In this document: positions 34,581 through 44,770 of the stretch, piece after piece | Position numbering within the stretch: position 1 is the first letter of the stretch | Layout of the letters: every line of letters begins with the position of its first letter | Assembly (NCBI GenBank): GCA_016933025.1 | Contig: JAFGBT010000019.1 | Location: forward strand, 79,779 to 143,778 | Length of the DNA stretch: 64,000 nucleotides | Direction of reading: 5' to 3' | DNA from: Spirochaetota bacterium | GTDB lineage: Bacteria; Spirochaetota; UBA4802; UBA5550 | Translations under genes and position numbers: made by a program | The notes under the pieces: generated by a model | What the model saw: only the letters and a program-made list of their open reading frames with translations | Told to the model about the DNA's origin: nothing | The model's database searches: none

Positions 34581-36929
34581 TTATTTGATGAAGCCCAGCA
34601 GTTTTCCGATCACGTGCGAGTATTTTACAACCACGCCGGAGAAAACGACCGAAACCATGGTCATAAGCTTGAGCAGAATGTTCAGGGAAGGACCGGCGGT
34701 GTCCTTGAAGGGGTCGCCGACCGTGTCGCCGATGACGCCCGCCTTGTGGGCTGCCGAGCCTTTTCCGCCATGGTGTCCTTTCTCAATGTATTTCTTGGCG
34801 TTGTCCCATGCGCCGCCCGCGTTGTTGAGCATACAGGCGACTGAGAAGCCGCAGGTAAGGGCGCCGGCCAGGAGTCCCATCAGGCCAGCAACGCCGAGGA
34901 TAAGGCCGACCGCCACCGGGATGGTGATTGCCAGGAAAGAGGGAAGCATCATCTTCGTCTGGGCGCCTTTCGTTGATATGGCGACGCAGCGCGCGTAGTC
35001 CGGCTTGTCCTTGCCTTCCAGTATGCCCGGCTTTTCCTTGAACTGGCGGCGAACTTCCTCGACCATGGCTCCGGCAGCGCGTCCGACCGCCTTGATCGTC
35101 AGGGCGCAGAACACGAGGACCGCCATCGCTCCCACGAACAGGCCGCAGAGGAGCAGCGGGTTCATGATGTTGATGTCATAGGCGCGAATAAAATCGGAGA
35201 GATGCGCCTTACTGGCAATAACATTGAACTGATCCAGGGTCTGGCCTTCGGTCAGATTATAATGGAACGTGACAGGGCCGATTTTGTAGAGCCCGCCCGC
35301 TTCAGCGGCGTATTTGCCGATCCAGATCTTGATCTCCTCAAGATAGGCGGACAGCAGCGCCATGGCTGTCAGGGCCGCGGATCCGATGGCGAAGCCTTTG
35401 CCGATGGCTGCGGTGGTGTTGCCGAGCATGTCAAGGGCGTCGGTGCGGGTCCGCACTTCTTTGCCCAGGCCGCTCATCTCGGCGTTGCCGCCCGCGTTGT
35501 CGGCAATGGGGCCGTACGCGTCGGTTGCCAGGGTGATTCCCAGGGTGGCCAGCATGCCCACAGATGCGAAGCTGATGCCGTACAGTCCCTTGGAGATGTC
35601 TTCAAATCCGCCGGAAACGCCGAAGGCTACCAGAATGCCGATGACGATGGTAATGACGGGAATGCCTGCAGAGAGCATACCGGTCGATATACCGTCAAGG
35701 ATACCGGTGGCCGGTCCCATGACATGCTGATCGGCGATGCCCTGGGTCGGCTTGTTGTCGTCGGAGGTGTAGTATTCCGTCGATTTGCCGATGATCAGCC
35801 CCGCTATCAGTCCCGCGATAACGGCGCCGAACACGCCCCAGCTGATAATATTGAAATGCGCCATTATGGCCAGCGCGATCAGAAGAAAGAGCGATGAGCC
35901 CCATACGCCGCGGTTCAGCGCCGCGAGCAGGGTCTTCATGGACGCGTCTTCTTTCGTACGCACCATGAAGATGCCGATGACCGAGAAGAGAATCCCGAGA
36001 CCGGCCACTATCATCGGCGCGATGACTGCGTTCAGGTTGTCCTGTCCCAGCAGGGGAAGGGCAGCGCCGAGAGCCGCTGTGGCGAGGATGGAGCCGCAGT
36101 AGGACTCGTACAGGTCCGCGCCCATGCCGGCGACATCGCCGACATTGTCGCCGACGTTGTCCGCTATCGTGGCAGGGTTCCGGGGATCGTCCTCGGGAAT
36201 GCCGGCTTCCACTTTCCCGACCAGGTCCGCGCCGACGTCAGCAGCCTTGGTGTAGATGCCGCCGCCGACCCTGGCGAACAGGGCCTGGGTGGAGGCGCCC
36301 ATGCCGAAGGTGATCATCGTCGTGGTGATCTCGACGAGCTTGGTGTGCCTGAACTCTTCAGTTGAGATTATGCTGGCCAGCTGGTTGGGATCGAACATGG
36401 TGCCGGCCGCGGTGTATTTTTCAAACACTTCCTTCGCAAGTCCCCAGATGTTATGGTCGTACATATAGTTGAGGACGCTGTACCATATCGCGATGTCAAG
36501 AAGGCCGAAGCCGACAACAACGAGGCCCATGACCGCACCGGAGCGGAACGCGACCTTGAGGCCGTTGTTAAGGGATTCTGACGCGCCCTGCGCTGTACGG
36601 GATGAGGCGTTGGTCGCCGTCTTCATGCCGAGGAAACCGCACAGGCCGGAGAAGAAACCGCCGGTGAGGAATGCGAATGGAACGAAACGGTTCTGGATGC
36701 CCATGATGGCCAGGACCGTGAATAATATAACGAGAGCGACGAAAACCAGAGTCACCACCTTGTACTGCTGTTTCAGGTAGGCATAGGCGCCGTCCCGTAC
36801 TGCGCTCGCTATCTCGATCATTTTGGAGTTGCCCTCATTGGCTTTCATCATCAGTTTGTAGAATACGAAAGCAAAAATAAGGGCTATGACTGATCCGATA
36901 GGAGCGATGTAAAACAAATTCATCTCCAT
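34581..36929 (-). CDS. hppA: Membrane-bound cation-pumping pyrophosphatase (K+-dependent type)
   Basis: 782 residues with about 16 membrane segments. The pyrophosphate site is DVGADLVGKVE (residues 231-241) followed by DDPRNPATIADNVGDNVGD. GNTTAA at 503-508 has Ala where K+-independent enzymes have Lys, so K+-dependence is expected. The ionisable residue Glu275 in ADLYESY is in the helix position typical of Na+-pumping enzymes rather than one turn lower as in plant H+-pumps; Na+ or mixed pumping is therefore likely but not certain. It hydrolyses PPi and builds a cation gradient. AAGAGGTG precedes the ATG. Divergent from the Na+/H+ antiporter gene. Confidence 0.95.
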   Translation of the reverse strand: MEMNLFYIAPIGSVIALIFAFVFYKLMMKANEGNSKMIEIASAVRDGAYAYLKQQYKVVTLVFVALVILFTVLAIMGIQNRFVPFAFLTGGFFSGLCGFLGMKTATNASSRTAQGASESLNNGLKVAFRSGAVMGLVVVGFGLLDIAIWYSVLNYMYDHNIWGLAKEVFEKYTAAGTMFDPNQLASIISTEEFRHTKLVEITTTMITFGMGASTQALFARVGGGIYTKAADVGADLVGKVEAGIPEDDPRNPATIADNVGDNVGDVAGMGADLYESYCGSILATAALGAALPLLGQDNLNAVIAPMIVAGLGILFSVIGIFMVRTKEDASMKTLLAALNRGVWGSSLFLLIALAIMAHFNIISWGVFGAVIAGLIAGLIIGKSTEYYTSDDNKPTQGIADQHVMGPATGILDGISTGMLSAGIPVITIVIGILVAFGVSGGFEDISKGLYGISFASVGMLATLGITLATDAYGPIADNAGGNAEMSGLGKEVRTRTDALDMLGNTTAAIGKGFAIGSAALTAMALLSAYLEEIKIWIGKYAAEAGGLYKIGPVTFHYNLTEGQTLDQFNVIASKAHLSDFIRAYDINIMNPLLLCGLFVGAMAVLVFCALTIKAVGRAAGAMVEEVRRQFKEKPGILEGKDKPDYARCVAISTKGAQTKMMLPSFLAITIPVAVGLILGVAGLMGLLAGALTCGFSVACMLNNAGGAWDNAKKYIEKGHHGGKGSAAHKAGVIGDTVGDPFKDTAGPSLNILLKLMTMVSVVFSGVVVKYSHVIGKLLGFIK

Positions 36930-37418
36930 AGAATCACCTCTTATTAGTAAAATTTTTAAAGTACCAAATTAAACCAGGCAATGGACATTTAATGCGCGTA
37001 TGGCCCTGCCTGAATAATAAGCAAATGATATTCCGCGGTCGCTCATGACAACAGATAAGCCTGTTGAAATTACGGAGATATATATTAACAGCGTTATGTA
37101 AAAGATCACTCGGTTGTGTTGTAGTGAAAGAACCTTGAAATGAAACGTCAATACGCTGATTTTGATGTTTCACTGCTTTTTTCCATAAGTTAAAATAAAC
37201 CGTTATTGTCAACAAATTTAACATTGAATGATATAACCAAAAAGGGGGAAATTTATATTATTGATTTGACATCACCGGGGATTTTTAAAATTTATGACAT
37301 TGGCGCTCTCTGGTATGTAGGTATGCGTAGCTATTGGACGCGACGTGGGCGGGAGATAGTTCGTCCAGTAAACATGTGCCGGGCCGCGTGATTTTTTACG
37401 TTTTAAGGAGCTATCAGC
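36930..37418. other. 489-base divergent intergenic region with long antiporter leader
   Basis: AT-rich near 36930-37300 and more GC-rich near 37310-37400. TTGACA at 37266-37271 points rightward but has only poor -10 matches. In the leader, segments 37329-37334 and 37335-37340 can pair with 37356-37361 and 37362-37367 respectively; these pairings cross and cannot both form easily. Frames of 60-96 codons here show no coding character. No known riboswitch class was recognised. Confidence 0.5.
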
Positions 37419-38933
37419 ATGAAAAAAATGCTAATTTCTATCTGTGCATGTGTAATGGTCTTATATGCGGTGCCGGTTGTTCTGGCCGCTCAGGAAACGG
37501 TGAAAACGCAGATTGCCGCGGCAGATCAGGCAGTGCATGAAAAAGCTGTCGAACACGCGGACCACGGCGCGGAAGGTTCCCATCATTCAGCCGCAGACCT
37601 GGGCACGTCACTGTCACTCTGGTGGGTCATTCCTTTCGCGGGAATTCTCCTCTCCATAGCCCTGTTCCCTCTCCTGGCCCCCCGTTTCTGGCACCACCAC
37701 TACCCGAAGGTGTCGGCATTCTGGGCCCTTGCCTTGGCCGTTCCCTTTATCGTGTTATATAAGGGCGTGGCCGTCCATGAAATAGCGCATATTTATATCA
37801 TCGATTACATACCGTTCATCATTCTCCTCTGGTCGCTTTTTACGATCGCGGGAGGAATATATATCAAAGGAACTCTTAAGGGGAGTCCCGCGGTTAACAC
37901 GCTTATTTTAATCATAGGTACCCTGCTTGCCTCATGGATCGGAACCACGGGCGCTTCAATGCTCCTCATCAGGCCGATCATCAGGTCGAACGCCTGGCGG
38001 AAGCACAAGGTTCACACGATCGTCTTCTTCATCTTCCTGGTGAGCAACATCGGCGGGTCACTCACTCCGCTGGGCGATCCTCCCCTGTTTCTCGGGTTCC
38101 TCCATGGCGTACCCTTTTTCTGGACCATGCATATTCTGCCTCACATGCTTTTCCTGTCATCCATCCTCCTGGTCCTTTATTTTGTCATAGACACGTTTTA
38201 TTATAAACGTGAAGACAAGTCCCTGATGGTAACGGGGGAAAAGGAGCCGTTGAAGATTGAAGGCGCCCATAACTTTCTTTTCCTTGGCGGCGTGATAGGC
38301 GGGGTGCTCCTGAGTGGTCTCGTTAAAATTGGCGAGGTAAACATTTTTGGGATACACCAGACGGTAGAGAACCTGGTCAAGGACGGCATCCTCATCCTCA
38401 TGGGTTTGATCTCGCTCAAGACGACAAGCGACGCCGTTCGCAAAGGGAACGAATTCGGCTGGGCCCCCATCAAGGAGGTGGCGTACCTGTTCGCCGGCAT
38501 ATTCATGACTATCATCCCGGCCCTGGCAATCCTCAAGGCCGGCGAGAACGGCGCCCTGGCCGTGTTGATAAAGTCTACCGAAAAGCCGGCCCATTACTAC
38601 TGGATGACCGGCATCCTGTCGAGCTTCCTGGACAACGCGCCAACGTATCTCACATTCTTCAACAGCGCCCTGGGCAAGTTCTATCCAGGCGTGAGCGAGG
38701 CGCAGGCTGTCGGAAAGCTGGTGGTCGAAAATGTCAACTACCTGGCGGCCATATCGGCCGGCGCGGTGTTCATGGGAGCGAACACTTACATCGGCAACGC
38801 GCCGAATTTTATGGTAAAATCCATAGCAGAGGAATCAGGCGTGAAGATGCCGAGCTTTTTCGGATACATGTTCAAGTACTCGATCCCGATACTGGTCGTG
38901 GCGTTCATCATTGTCACGCTGGTTTTTTTCTAG
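37419..38933 (+). CDS. NhaD-type Na+/H+ antiporter with signal peptide and His-rich segment
   Basis: 504 residues. An N-terminal signal (residues about 1-24, ending VVLAA) precedes a His-rich periplasmic stretch (HADHGAEGSHHSAAD). About twelve membrane segments follow, with conserved ion-transporter loops SWIGTTGASMLLIRP, SNIGGSLTPLGDPPLFLGF, SSFLDNAPTYLTF and GANTYIGNAPNFMVKSIA, all typical of the NhaD / UIT family of the ion transporter superfamily. TAAGGAG precedes the ATG. It exchanges Na+ (or Li+) for H+. A neighbouring pyrophosphatase and UspA suggest a salt or energy stress module. Confidence 0.9.
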   Translation: MKKMLISICACVMVLYAVPVVLAAQETVKTQIAAADQAVHEKAVEHADHGAEGSHHSAADLGTSLSLWWVIPFAGILLSIALFPLLAPRFWHHHYPKVSAFWALALAVPFIVLYKGVAVHEIAHIYIIDYIPFIILLWSLFTIAGGIYIKGTLKGSPAVNTLILIIGTLLASWIGTTGASMLLIRPIIRSNAWRKHKVHTIVFFIFLVSNIGGSLTPLGDPPLFLGFLHGVPFFWTMHILPHMLFLSSILLVLYFVIDTFYYKREDKSLMVTGEKEPLKIEGAHNFLFLGGVIGGVLLSGLVKIGEVNIFGIHQTVENLVKDGILILMGLISLKTTSDAVRKGNEFGWAPIKEVAYLFAGIFMTIIPALAILKAGENGALAVLIKSTEKPAHYYWMTGILSSFLDNAPTYLTFFNSALGKFYPGVSEAQAVGKLVVENVNYLAAISAGAVFMGANTYIGNAPNFMVKSIAEESGVKMPSFFGYMFKYSIPILVVAFIIVTLVFF

Positions 38934-38996
38934 ATATACCGGTTCACGGCAGGGTTCGATGCCGATCATATTATATTCATTCAGCGAGGTTGAGCA

Positions 38997-39407
38997 ATGG
39001 TAACATTTAAAAATATTCTTTTTCCGATCAATCTGGACTCGAAAGATTTGTCGTTTGTAAAAAAAGTGGTGGAAACAGCCGCGCTGTTTCAGAGCCGACT
39101 GCATATATTGTATGTCAACGACGAGCAGGCCGGGTACCGTCATCCCACGGACCGCGAAGATGCCGTCGCGCTCAAGGTTGAAGAGGCGGTTCCGACTGAA
39201 CTCCTGGGGAAAGTGTCACCCGTGTACGCGGTCGCGAAAGGCGCTATCGCGAGCGAGATCCAGGCCTACTGTACAAAAGAGAAGATCGATCTCATTATCG
39301 TCGGGCATAAGCAGAGAAGCAAATTTTACGGCTTCATGTTCGACAGTCCTGATGTCAATATCATCGACTCGGCGAACGTTCCGGTCATGATCATACCCAA
39401 AAAATAA
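38997..39407 (+). CDS. Universal stress protein, UspA family
   Basis: 136 residues, standard single-domain length. Begins with ILFPINLDSKD, includes RLHILYVND and the nucleotide loop region IDLIIVGHKQRSKFYGFMFDS, and ends ANVPVMIIPKK. The G-2x-G-9x-G(S/T) ATP motif is imperfect, so it may be a non-ATP-binding type. 63 bases after the antiporter, same strand; such pairing of UspA with transporters is common and often regulatory. Confidence 0.88.
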   Translation: MVTFKNILFPINLDSKDLSFVKKVVETAALFQSRLHILYVNDEQAGYRHPTDREDAVALKVEEAVPTELLGKVSPVYAVAKGAIASEIQAYCTKEKIDLIIVGHKQRSKFYGFMFDSPDVNIIDSANVPVMIIPKK

Positions 39408-39747
39408 TGGATCGATAGCCGCATACCCCCGTTTTGGACCGCTCGTGGTCAGGATGCGGGTGCTACCCCACCTTGATTGGCGGACCGGCAGGGAATCATG
39501 AATATAACGCCCGGAATTCCGGGCGTTATGTATTGTGATGGCGTCGATTTCTTCGGCCATGAACTCCCCGCGCAATGCCTAATTTTGATACATCTGATTT
39601 TGGCCGGACATATTTCAAATAATATGGATAATACTCGGTGTGCGGGAATAGTATAGGTTATTCCCCATGCCGGTGAGGCAGTTTGTATATCGTATACATT
39701 GCTGCCTGTCGTTCAATCAGACTTGAGATGCGGATACAAATACAATA
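39408..39747. other. 340-base intergenic region with a perfect 26-base palindrome
   Basis: The palindrome at 39504-39529 (centre GGAATTCC, arms ATAACGCCC / GGGCGTTAT) could be a transcript-ending hairpin after the UspA gene, but the following bases are not a T-run. It could also be a protein-binding site. No gene-like frame is seen; the last 100 bases form the leader of the sensor phosphatase gene. Confidence 0.5.
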
Positions 39748-41934
39748 ATGAAGGGTTATCTGAATATGGCGATTGTCATTCGATTTATGATCTCATCAAC
39801 ATTTCTCCTATCTGCCTGTATATTAAATACCGCCTCCTATGCCGCCGGAGCGGACACACATGAAAAAATGAGGGTCTCCCTCGCCGGAGCTTGGAAGGTG
39901 AAATTCGGGGATAATAAACGGTACGCGTCGCCGGAATATGATGCTTCCGACTGGCACACGGTACTCATGCCGGGAAGCCTTACCCGTTATATTCTTGATG
40001 GAAAAATTGGGGGTACGACTCTTGAGGGTCTCGGGAAAATATACGGCGTCTGCTGGCTTCGGAAAAGCGTGTTCATAGGGGAAAATGTGGGGAAAGAGAG
40101 TCTTGGCCTGATACTCGGAAGGATCGGCAACGCCGATGAGACCTTTTTCAACGGGGTCAAGATCGGCGGCATGGGGGAATTCCCGCCCCATGAGTTTTCG
40201 ATGTGGAACCATCCCCGCCATTATCTGATTCCGAAAAGTCTCATCAGGTACGGTGAGGAGAACGTCATAAGTGTCAGGATTTCCTACTATGTCTACTGCG
40301 AGATGGTGGGAACGCTCGCGATCACGAATTTTGAAGACTGGAGGTTCGACTCCTCGCTCCAGAACTTCATCAGGGTGACGATGAATTACGTCATCATCTT
40401 CATGGGCGTTCCCCTGGTGCTGATGTTCATGCTCTTTTTCATCCGCAAGAGGGACCAGGAGTACCTCTTTTACAGCCTTCAGCTTGTATGCGGCCTTTTC
40501 ATCGTTCTCGATACATGCGATTATTTTTTCTGGGACACGTTCGGGAACACCCTGTGGAGATTGAAAGTCCTCGGACTCAGCTGGGTCGCGCTGAATGTGA
40601 CACACCCGATATTTCTTCATCGCATCTATGGCCTCAGACGTAAGAGGATTGAGATCGGCCTCTGGGCCTTTCTGGTATTTAATATAATACTCATGGCGAC
40701 GGTGACCGGTAAAACATCGGATCGGTTCCAGGCCATCACCCTGATCGCCCTCACCACGCCGATAGGTTTATATAACCTCTCGTGCCATGTGTCCGCGCTT
40801 GTCAAGAGGAGCCCGGACGCAAAGCTGTTTGCAATATTCGGCTGCACGGTTATCCTCGGCGCGATTCATGACGGGTTTGTCTACTTCCCCAAGTTCGGGG
40901 GATTTACGGTAAACCTGTTCGGCTATACACCCGAGAACTTCATCTTCGGCTACAGCGCCGCGGCGCTCTATATCGGAACCGCCCTCCTCCTGATACAGAG
41001 GCTAATAAAAATGATGAACAATCTCGACGAGATGAACAGTAACCTGGAAAACAAGGTGCAGGAGCGCACCGGACAGCTCACTATGGCGAACGAGGAACTG
41101 CGGCAGGCCATGGAGGAAGTGGAAACCATCAACGAGGAACTCGTCAAGGTCAATCGCGATCTCAAGACGGCGGAGTACCGGCATGAGCGGGACGTGGCAA
41201 TGGCGGTTAACATGCAGTCAGCGTTTTTGCCTGGTGGGGTGCCGTTTTCGGAGAAATACGATATCGCCTTCGTGTACAAACCGATGGAGGGAATTTCCGG
41301 GGATTTCTACGATTTTTACGAGAGCGGCGGAGACATCGAGGGCGTCGGTATTTTTGACGTGTCCGGGCACGGGATCGCCTCCGGTCTGATCACCCTCATG
41401 TCAAAGTCGATAGTGTACGGGAATTTCATTCACATGAAAGGCGAGAAGCTGAACAGGGTCTTTGATTCCATCAACAGGAAACTGATTAAGGAGTTCGGGC
41501 ACATCGACAACTACCTGACCGGCATTCTGATTCGATTTGACAATGACCGCATGGAGTACGTTAACAGCGGCCATCCAGACCTGATGTACCGGTCATCGCG
41601 CACCGGAAAGGTGGGCCGGGTGCTGGACAGAGACGGGAACAGCATCTCGGGGCCGTTCATGGGAACACGGGACATGGAACGGCCGTATACATCCCTGACG
41701 ATTAAAATAAACAGGGGTGACTGCTTCCTGTTGTATACGGACTGTCTTCTCGAGACCGGCGATGCGGAAGGAAATATCTACGATGAGTCAAAAATAATTG
41801 AATCGTTGAAAAACGCCCCCGCTGCCGGCGCGCAGGAGATACTGGATTATATTCTCGGTGACTTTTACGCCTTTGCGGGTAAACGGGATAACTTCAAGGA
41901 CGACCTGACCGCCATACTGATCAGGAGGAAATAA
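39748..41934 (+). CDS. 7TMR-DISM-type sensor with SpoIIE/RsbU PP2C phosphatase domain
   Basis: 728 residues. Signal peptide (to about residue 33), then an extracytoplasmic beta-sandwich sensor of glycosyl-hydrolase-2 sugar-binding type (SLAGAWKVKFGD, GVCWLRKSVFIG, TFFNGVKIGGMG). Seven membrane helices fill about 213-420, a coiled coil about 425-480, and a PP2C/SpoIIE domain about 495-728 (GISGDFYDFYE, GIFDVSGHGIASGL, YVNSGHPDLMY, LYTDCLLETGD, DDLTAILI). The metal-binding Asp residues are present. It likely dephosphorylates an anti-sigma antagonist in response to an external ligand. The architecture is frequent in Leptospira-like spirochaetes. Confidence 0.9.
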   Translation: MKGYLNMAIVIRFMISSTFLLSACILNTASYAAGADTHEKMRVSLAGAWKVKFGDNKRYASPEYDASDWHTVLMPGSLTRYILDGKIGGTTLEGLGKIYGVCWLRKSVFIGENVGKESLGLILGRIGNADETFFNGVKIGGMGEFPPHEFSMWNHPRHYLIPKSLIRYGEENVISVRISYYVYCEMVGTLAITNFEDWRFDSSLQNFIRVTMNYVIIFMGVPLVLMFMLFFIRKRDQEYLFYSLQLVCGLFIVLDTCDYFFWDTFGNTLWRLKVLGLSWVALNVTHPIFLHRIYGLRRKRIEIGLWAFLVFNIILMATVTGKTSDRFQAITLIALTTPIGLYNLSCHVSALVKRSPDAKLFAIFGCTVILGAIHDGFVYFPKFGGFTVNLFGYTPENFIFGYSAAALYIGTALLLIQRLIKMMNNLDEMNSNLENKVQERTGQLTMANEELRQAMEEVETINEELVKVNRDLKTAEYRHERDVAMAVNMQSAFLPGGVPFSEKYDIAFVYKPMEGISGDFYDFYESGGDIEGVGIFDVSGHGIASGLITLMSKSIVYGNFIHMKGEKLNRVFDSINRKLIKEFGHIDNYLTGILIRFDNDRMEYVNSGHPDLMYRSSRTGKVGRVLDRDGNSISGPFMGTRDMERPYTSLTIKINRGDCFLLYTDCLLETGDAEGNIYDESKIIESLKNAPAAGAQEILDYILGDFYAFAGKRDNFKDDLTAILIRRK

Positions 41935-41947
41935 CAAAGGAGGCGAC

Positions 41948-42331
41948 ATGGAAATTATCGGTTTTACCCTGCTCGTGATTGTCGGGATATGCATCCTTGT
42001 TGCGACGGCACTCTCGGCCTTTTTCATATGGATCGGGTCGAAATTCACCGGCGTGCGGAGCGCGACGTTCGGCAGGGCCTTTTACGCGGCGATCCTCTCG
42101 AGCGTCGTCGTGTGGGCCCTCACCGGGCTGGCAACGGCCCTCTTCGGGATCGGCTCTGTGGCTGGATGGATCCTCGGTATTGTCGTAACCCTGTGGATAT
42201 TCAAATCCGTCTATGACACTGACTGGGGATCGGCCGTGATGATATGGATTTTCAGCGGGATCGCGCAGATCATCGTCGGGATTATTGTTGTTTTTCTGGT
42301 TGTCACCGGAGCGGTCGCGCTGGCGCTGTAG
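41948..42331 (+). CDS. Small integral membrane protein of unknown function
   Basis: 127 residues with three or four membrane segments (IIGFTLLVIVGICILVATAL, ILSSVVVWALTGLATALFGI, WILGIVVTLWIF, WIFSGIAQIIVGIIVVFLVV). AAAGGAGG six bases before ATG and a 13-base gap to the sensor phosphatase indicate co-transcription. No known family or functional residues. It may be an accessory of the sensor or independent. Confidence 0.75.
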   Translation: MEIIGFTLLVIVGICILVATALSAFFIWIGSKFTGVRSATFGRAFYAAILSSVVVWALTGLATALFGIGSVAGWILGIVVTLWIFKSVYDTDWGSAVMIWIFSGIAQIIVGIIVVFLVVTGAVALAL

Positions 42332-42346
42332 GCGCGGGCGGGACGT

Positions 42347-43672
42347 TTACCCTTCTTTCGGGAATCGTATGGTGAAGCGGGTCCCCTGGTCCACGTTCAG
42401 GTCCACAACCGCTCCTATCTGCTTCGCAAGCGCATCGATTATCTGCATTCCCATCGATGTTTTCCGCTCTGCCTCAAAAAGCTCCGGCTTCATTCCGGGT
42501 CCATAGTCCTTTATCATGATGGTGACCTGTCCGTCGGTATCCTCAATGCTCATGTCTATACGGCACTGTTCCTTTTCCTGGTATCCGTGCTTGATTGAAT
42601 TGGTCAGTATCTCGTTGATGATAAGACCGGTGGGGATGGCGCGGTCGATGGTCAGGAACACGGAAGCGGGCTGATAGTTGATCTCAACTTCGCGTTCAGA
42701 GGTGGAATACATTGCAGTGAGATCGCCGGCAAGCTGGTCAATGTATAGTCCCATGTCGATTCGGGAAAAATTCTCGGCAGTGTAGATCTTTTCATGGATG
42801 CTCGCCATGGAGTGGATCCGGCCCACCGCGTCTTTGAGGGCCTGGTTCGCGGACGGTTCGCTGACGGCATCGGCCTGCATGTTCAACAGGCTCGATATGA
42901 TCTGCATGTTGTTCTTCACCCGGTGATGGATCTCTCTGATGAGGACGTTTTTCTCCTCCTCGGAACGCAGCAACTCTTCATTCTGGGCCTCGAGTTCCTC
43001 GTTTGACGCGGTCAGCTCCTCCGTCGTGGATTGAAGCTCTTCGTTTGACCGCAACAGGGCGGCGTTGCTCCGCTCCGCATCATCAAGTGCCTGGTTGTTG
43101 ATTGAAAGAAGATTGTATGCCACGATCGCCGAGAACAGGAACGCCACCATGTTTTCGGACAGATATTCTCCGATTGCGGAGTCGGAGAGTCCTATTGTAT
43201 CCTTGATGTAAAGAATGAAAATGCAGAGAATGAGCAGATTCGCGGCGCCGTACACCAGTGCCATATATTTTTTCTTTGAAATAAGTATCGGCACGGCGGA
43301 AAAAAATCCTATAATGAGTAGGGTAGTATCAAGCTTTTTGATAGGTTCTGACTGGTCAATAAATATAACCGTCCAGATTGAAGCGAACACGATAATGGCC
43401 GTAATATGAGCTGATGAAATAAAGTGCCCCCTGACGAGCAATATCAGTGTGCCCAGCAGTGAGAAAAAAAGCAATATTGGCGGGATAATGGCAAGCCAGT
43501 TGATTGTGTAATTAAATGCCGGATCGATTTTTTGCGCATAAGCAGAATAGAATATGACAAACGGGGTGAAAATGATGACGAGCAGCAGCAGGTGAAGAAG
43601 AAAGCGCGCCTTGAGCTTTATCACCAGGCTTCTATTTTCGTAGTTGTGAAGTAGCTTGTCAATGATATTCAT
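42347..43672 (-). CDS. Membrane histidine kinase, HisKA_2 family
   Basis: 441 residues. About six membrane helices in residues 20-200 form an unclassified sensor. A coiled coil of Asn/Glu repeats ([20 protein letters not shown]) reaches about residue 240. The HisKA_2 dimerisation segment has His in [18 protein letters not shown]. The HATPase_c domain shows [19 protein letters not shown] and [12 protein letters not shown]. No receiver or regulator gene is adjacent. It converges with the small membrane protein gene, 15 bases apart. Confidence 0.9.
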   Translation of the reverse strand: MNIIDKLLHNYENRSLVIKLKARFLLHLLLLVIIFTPFVIFYSAYAQKIDPAFNYTINWLAIIPPILLFFSLLGTLILLVRGHFISSAHITAIIVFASIWTVIFIDQSEPIKKLDTTLLIIGFFSAVPILISKKKYMALVYGAANLLILCIFILYIKDTIGLSDSAIGEYLSENMVAFLFSAIVAYNLLSINNQALDDAERSNAALLRSNEELQSTTEELTASNEELEAQNEELLRSEEEKNVLIREIHHRVKNNMQIISSLLNMQADAVSEPSANQALKDAVGRIHSMASIHEKIYTAENFSRIDMGLYIDQLAGDLTAMYSTSEREVEINYQPASVFLTIDRAIPTGLIINEILTNSIKHGYQEKEQCRIDMSIEDTDGQVTIMIKDYGPGMKPELFEAERKTSMGMQIIDALAKQIGAVVDLNVDQGTRFTIRFPKEG

Positions 43673-43853
43673 GCTGTACCTCTTGCTACTGCAACCATGA
43701 TGCTGGAAAACCGGCCCGCTCGCCGGATTCGTCCTGACGAGGCATTATGAACGGCAGTAACTTCTTGAGTCAAACCATTTATCAGGATGAGGCGTTCCGA
43801 AAATGCCGAAGAGGCAGGGGCGTGTCAATTGTTCGGTTCATGCACTACTGGTT

Positions 43854-44735
43854 CTATACAGGCGTATTCCCGAGAAAATCCTCGAAATGATACCACTGGG
43901 ACGGGTGCTCACGCGCTTTTTGCGACAGGATGTCGGCGTAGCTTTGGGCAGACTCGCGTATCGCGCTTTCGCGTCCCGCCCGTGCAGGAGCGGACACGCG
44001 GATCGGGCCCGCAATTGAAAAATGATAGGCACGGTTGCCGGTACGGAAGGCGAAGAATATCAGAAGCGGCGCGCCGGAGAGGAGGGCGATGATGTGCGGA
44101 GCTTCCGGAAGGAGGACCCGCCGCCCCAGGAAATTGACCTGCACGGACCTCTGCGATTCCGTCCATAGGCGGTCGCCGGTAAGGGATATAAGTCCCCCCT
44201 GCTTGAGGCAGCTGATGCCCTCGAGGATGTCGAAGGGCGAGCCGCCCTCCTGGGACACGGCGATTACCTTCATCCCGCTTTCCGCCAGGCTCGTCTTCTG
44301 CATCTTTTCTATCTGCTCTTTTTCCCTCGCCCCCATGTAGAGGAGGAGGTTGAGCCCGCGTTTTCGCAGCAGGTGGGCGGCTACGTCCCAGTTGCCCATG
44401 TGCGACATCACGATTATGCCACCTGTTTTTTCACTCACTACCCGTTCCAGGATCTCCCAACCATCGGAGGTGTAGGAAATGTCTCCGGATGACTGAAGGA
44501 GGAACCGGTCGAGAAACACATTGGTGAAGCTGTGGAACTGGCGCCAGGTACACAGGATGTGATAAAGCCTTTTCTTTTCAGGGAACAGAGCACCGTAGAA
44601 GCGAACGCCGATCGCGACCCGCTTCGGAAAGAAAAGGAAATATCCGGTGGAGACGAACTTCGAAAAAATCCTGAAGACCCAGGGGCCAAGGATCCGGGTG
44701 AAGAATGTGAGGAATTTGTAGAATAGCTTGATCAT
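43854..44735 (-). CDS. LpxL/HtrB-type lysophospholipid acyltransferase
   Basis: 293 residues. N-terminal hydrophobic region (FLTFFTRILGPWVFRIF). The HX4D catalytic motif is SHMGNWD near residue 115, followed by GREKEQ-like and GGLISLTGDRLW segments typical of the LPLAT superfamily. Acyltransferases of this type occur in aryl polyene clusters, where they are thought to attach the polyene acid to a lipid or glycan, and otherwise in lipid A assembly. The next gene in the same direction is a GT2 glycosyltransferase, separated by a repeat element. Confidence 0.88.
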   Translation of the reverse strand: MIKLFYKFLTFFTRILGPWVFRIFSKFVSTGYFLFFPKRVAIGVRFYGALFPEKKRLYHILCTWRQFHSFTNVFLDRFLLQSSGDISYTSDGWEILERVVSEKTGGIIVMSHMGNWDVAAHLLRKRGLNLLLYMGAREKEQIEKMQKTSLAESGMKVIAVSQEGGSPFDILEGISCLKQGGLISLTGDRLWTESQRSVQVNFLGRRVLLPEAPHIIALLSGAPLLIFFAFRTGNRAYHFSIAGPIRVSAPARAGRESAIRESAQSYADILSQKAREHPSQWYHFEDFLGNTPV

Positions 44736-44770
44736 GGCTTTCCTGATAAAACACTACCCAAATAAATTGC

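Noticed and set aside
36934..37224. 96-codon frame on the complement in the divergent gap
   Set aside because: AT-rich, no ribosome site and no domain; more likely leader sequence of the pyrophosphatase gene.
37329..37367. H-type pseudoknot in the antiporter leader
   Set aside because: The two helices are directly adjacent with no loop bases to cross the grooves, so they cannot form together; kept only as competing helices.
37206..37391. 61-codon frame before the antiporter
   Set aside because: No ribosome site or hydrophobic pattern; overlaps the structured leader.
39504..39529. Rho-independent terminator after the UspA gene
   Set aside because: The palindrome is perfect but no T-run follows, so it is listed only as a hairpin or binding site.
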